Assembly (NCBI RefSeq): GCF_001026695.1
Contig: NZ_LDNB01000007.1
Span: forward strand, 23,020 to 87,019
DNA length: 64,000 nucleotides
Reading direction: 5' to 3'
DNA from: Neobacillus vireti
GTDB taxonomy: Bacteria; Bacillota; Bacilli; Bacillales; Cytobacillaceae
Numbering within the stretch: position 1 is the first letter of the stretch; each line of letters begins with the position of its first letter. Shown in pieces: positions 63,570 to 64,000 of this stretch. The notes below the pieces were generated by a model. That model worked only from the letters and a program-made list of their open reading frames with translations. It was not told where the DNA came from and did not search any database. A program made the translations under genes and the position numbers.

Positions 63570-63608
63570 CTTATTTTGAAAAAGAGATGACTAAATTAAA
63601 ATTTGTTG

Positions 63609-63637
63609 TTGACGTTCTATATTCAGGATGGTATTAT
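63609..63637 (+). promoter_or_regulatory. rRNA promoter P1
   Basis: TTGACG (63609-63614), 17 bases, TATTAT (63632-63637). Confidence 0.75.
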
Positions 63638-63701
63638 ATTAAAGCAGTCGTTAATCACGAGTTAACAACACGATGATGTTGAAAAACATTATAAAAAAGT
63701 G

Positions 63702-63731
63702 TTGACACGATTGAGAACGATATGATAGAAT
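63702..63731 (+). promoter_or_regulatory. rRNA promoter P2
   Basis: TTGACA (63702-63707), 18 bases, TAGAAT (63726-63731), about 95 bp after P1: the tandem arrangement usual for Bacillus rRNA operons. The leader behind it contains TTGTTCTTTGAAAACTAAAC (from about 63764), common to Bacillus rRNA leaders and overlapping the antitermination boxA. Confidence 0.75.
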
Positions 63732-63859
63732 AATAAAGTTGCTTCAAACGAAGTAACGAAAACTTGTTCTTTGAAAACTAAACAAACAAAAACGTCAACA
63801 AACAATATTTTTAGTTTCTTACTAGAAACTAAGCCAACGTAACAAATGAGCTAATCAAC

Positions 63860-64000
63860 TTTCTTGGAGAGTTTGATCCTGGCTCAGGACGAACGCTGGC
63901 GGCGTGCCTGATACATGCAAGTCGAGCGAACCTTTGGGAGCTTGCTCTCAAAGGTTAGCGGCGGACGGGTGAGTAACACGTGGGCAACCTGCCTGTAAGA
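63860..64000 (+). rRNA. 16S ribosomal RNA, 5' part (runs off window)
   Basis: Begins TTCTTGGAGAGTTTGATCCT and continues GGCTCAGGACGAACGCTGGC, then CGGACGGGTGAGTAACACGT: the universal 5' end of bacterial 16S rRNA in Bacillus form. The V1 hairpin reads AACCTTTGGGAGCTTGCTCT. Only about 140 of roughly 1550 bases are in the window. The exact mature 5' end is uncertain by a few bases. Confidence 0.97.

Overview
The window is a low-GC Firmicutes chromosome segment, most likely from the Bacillaceae and plausibly Neobacillus or a close Bacillus relative. The evidence is strong AGGAGG-type ribosome binding sites with many TTG and GTG starts, purine riboswitches of the Bacillus type, the Bacillus subtilis-like order yeaC-yeaD-yebA-guaA-pbuG, a GlcT/ptsG antitermination unit, spore-cortex and GsiB-type stress genes, and a 16S rRNA gene that begins 140 bases before the right end. 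The genus is inferred from short 16S sequence only.

Layout. 1-5 kb: the 5' part of a cytochrome bd oxidase gene, a SEC-C protein, a VanZ-like membrane protein and a general-stress L25 (Ctc). 5-8 kb: a redox or electrophile cluster (pirin, HxlR regulator, FMN reductase) and an MFS exporter. 8.4-12 kb: DUF956 and a mannose-family PTS (IIAB, IIC, IID) whose leader is a near copy of the glcT-ptsG leader. 12-15.5 kb: a Gfo/Idh/MocA oxidoreductase, a degenerate M24 peptidase and a DeoR regulator. 15.7-21 kb: a guanine riboswitch followed by a four-gene purine-nucleoside ABC importer (nupNOPQ type). 21-22 kb: decayed tandem copies of a MerR/DUF3967 gene. 22-28 kb: pssA, an old-yellow-enzyme gene, a ketopantoate-reductase homologue, an IclR regulator, an aldo/keto reductase and a LysR regulator. 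28-30 kb: a FUSC efflux protein. 30.5-36.5 kb: a Ugp-like ABC importer with an RNase J-like metallo-beta-lactamase protein and a truncated 5'-nucleotidase. 36.6-41 kb: an intact DUF3967 gene, a ZosA P-type ATPase and a ZIP transporter. 41-48.6 kb: a spore LysM/GH18 protein, a KGG stress protein, an HExxH protein with an odd start, an FMN reductase, a repeat-truncated hypothetical gene, DUF4317 and a small membrane protein. 48.9-57 kb: MoxR/DUF58/transglutaminase operon, then guaA and pbuG, each behind its own purine riboswitch. 57-63.5 kb: an LnrLMN-like ABC exporter, glcT and ptsG. 63.6-64 kb: tandem rRNA promoters and the start of 16S rRNA.

Genes that work together: purine salvage is well represented, with three guanine-type riboswitches controlling nucleoside uptake, GMP synthase and hypoxanthine/guanine permease. 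Glucose uptake is represented by ptsG and the mannose PTS, both carrying a GlcT-type antiterminator target.

The least expected pattern is a set of at least six minus-strand intergenic fragments encoding the same C-terminal end of a tyrosine recombinase. At DNA level each fragment is also a hairpin with a T-run, that is, a plausible terminator for the plus strand. No CRISPR array, complete transposase gene or tRNA gene was recognised.
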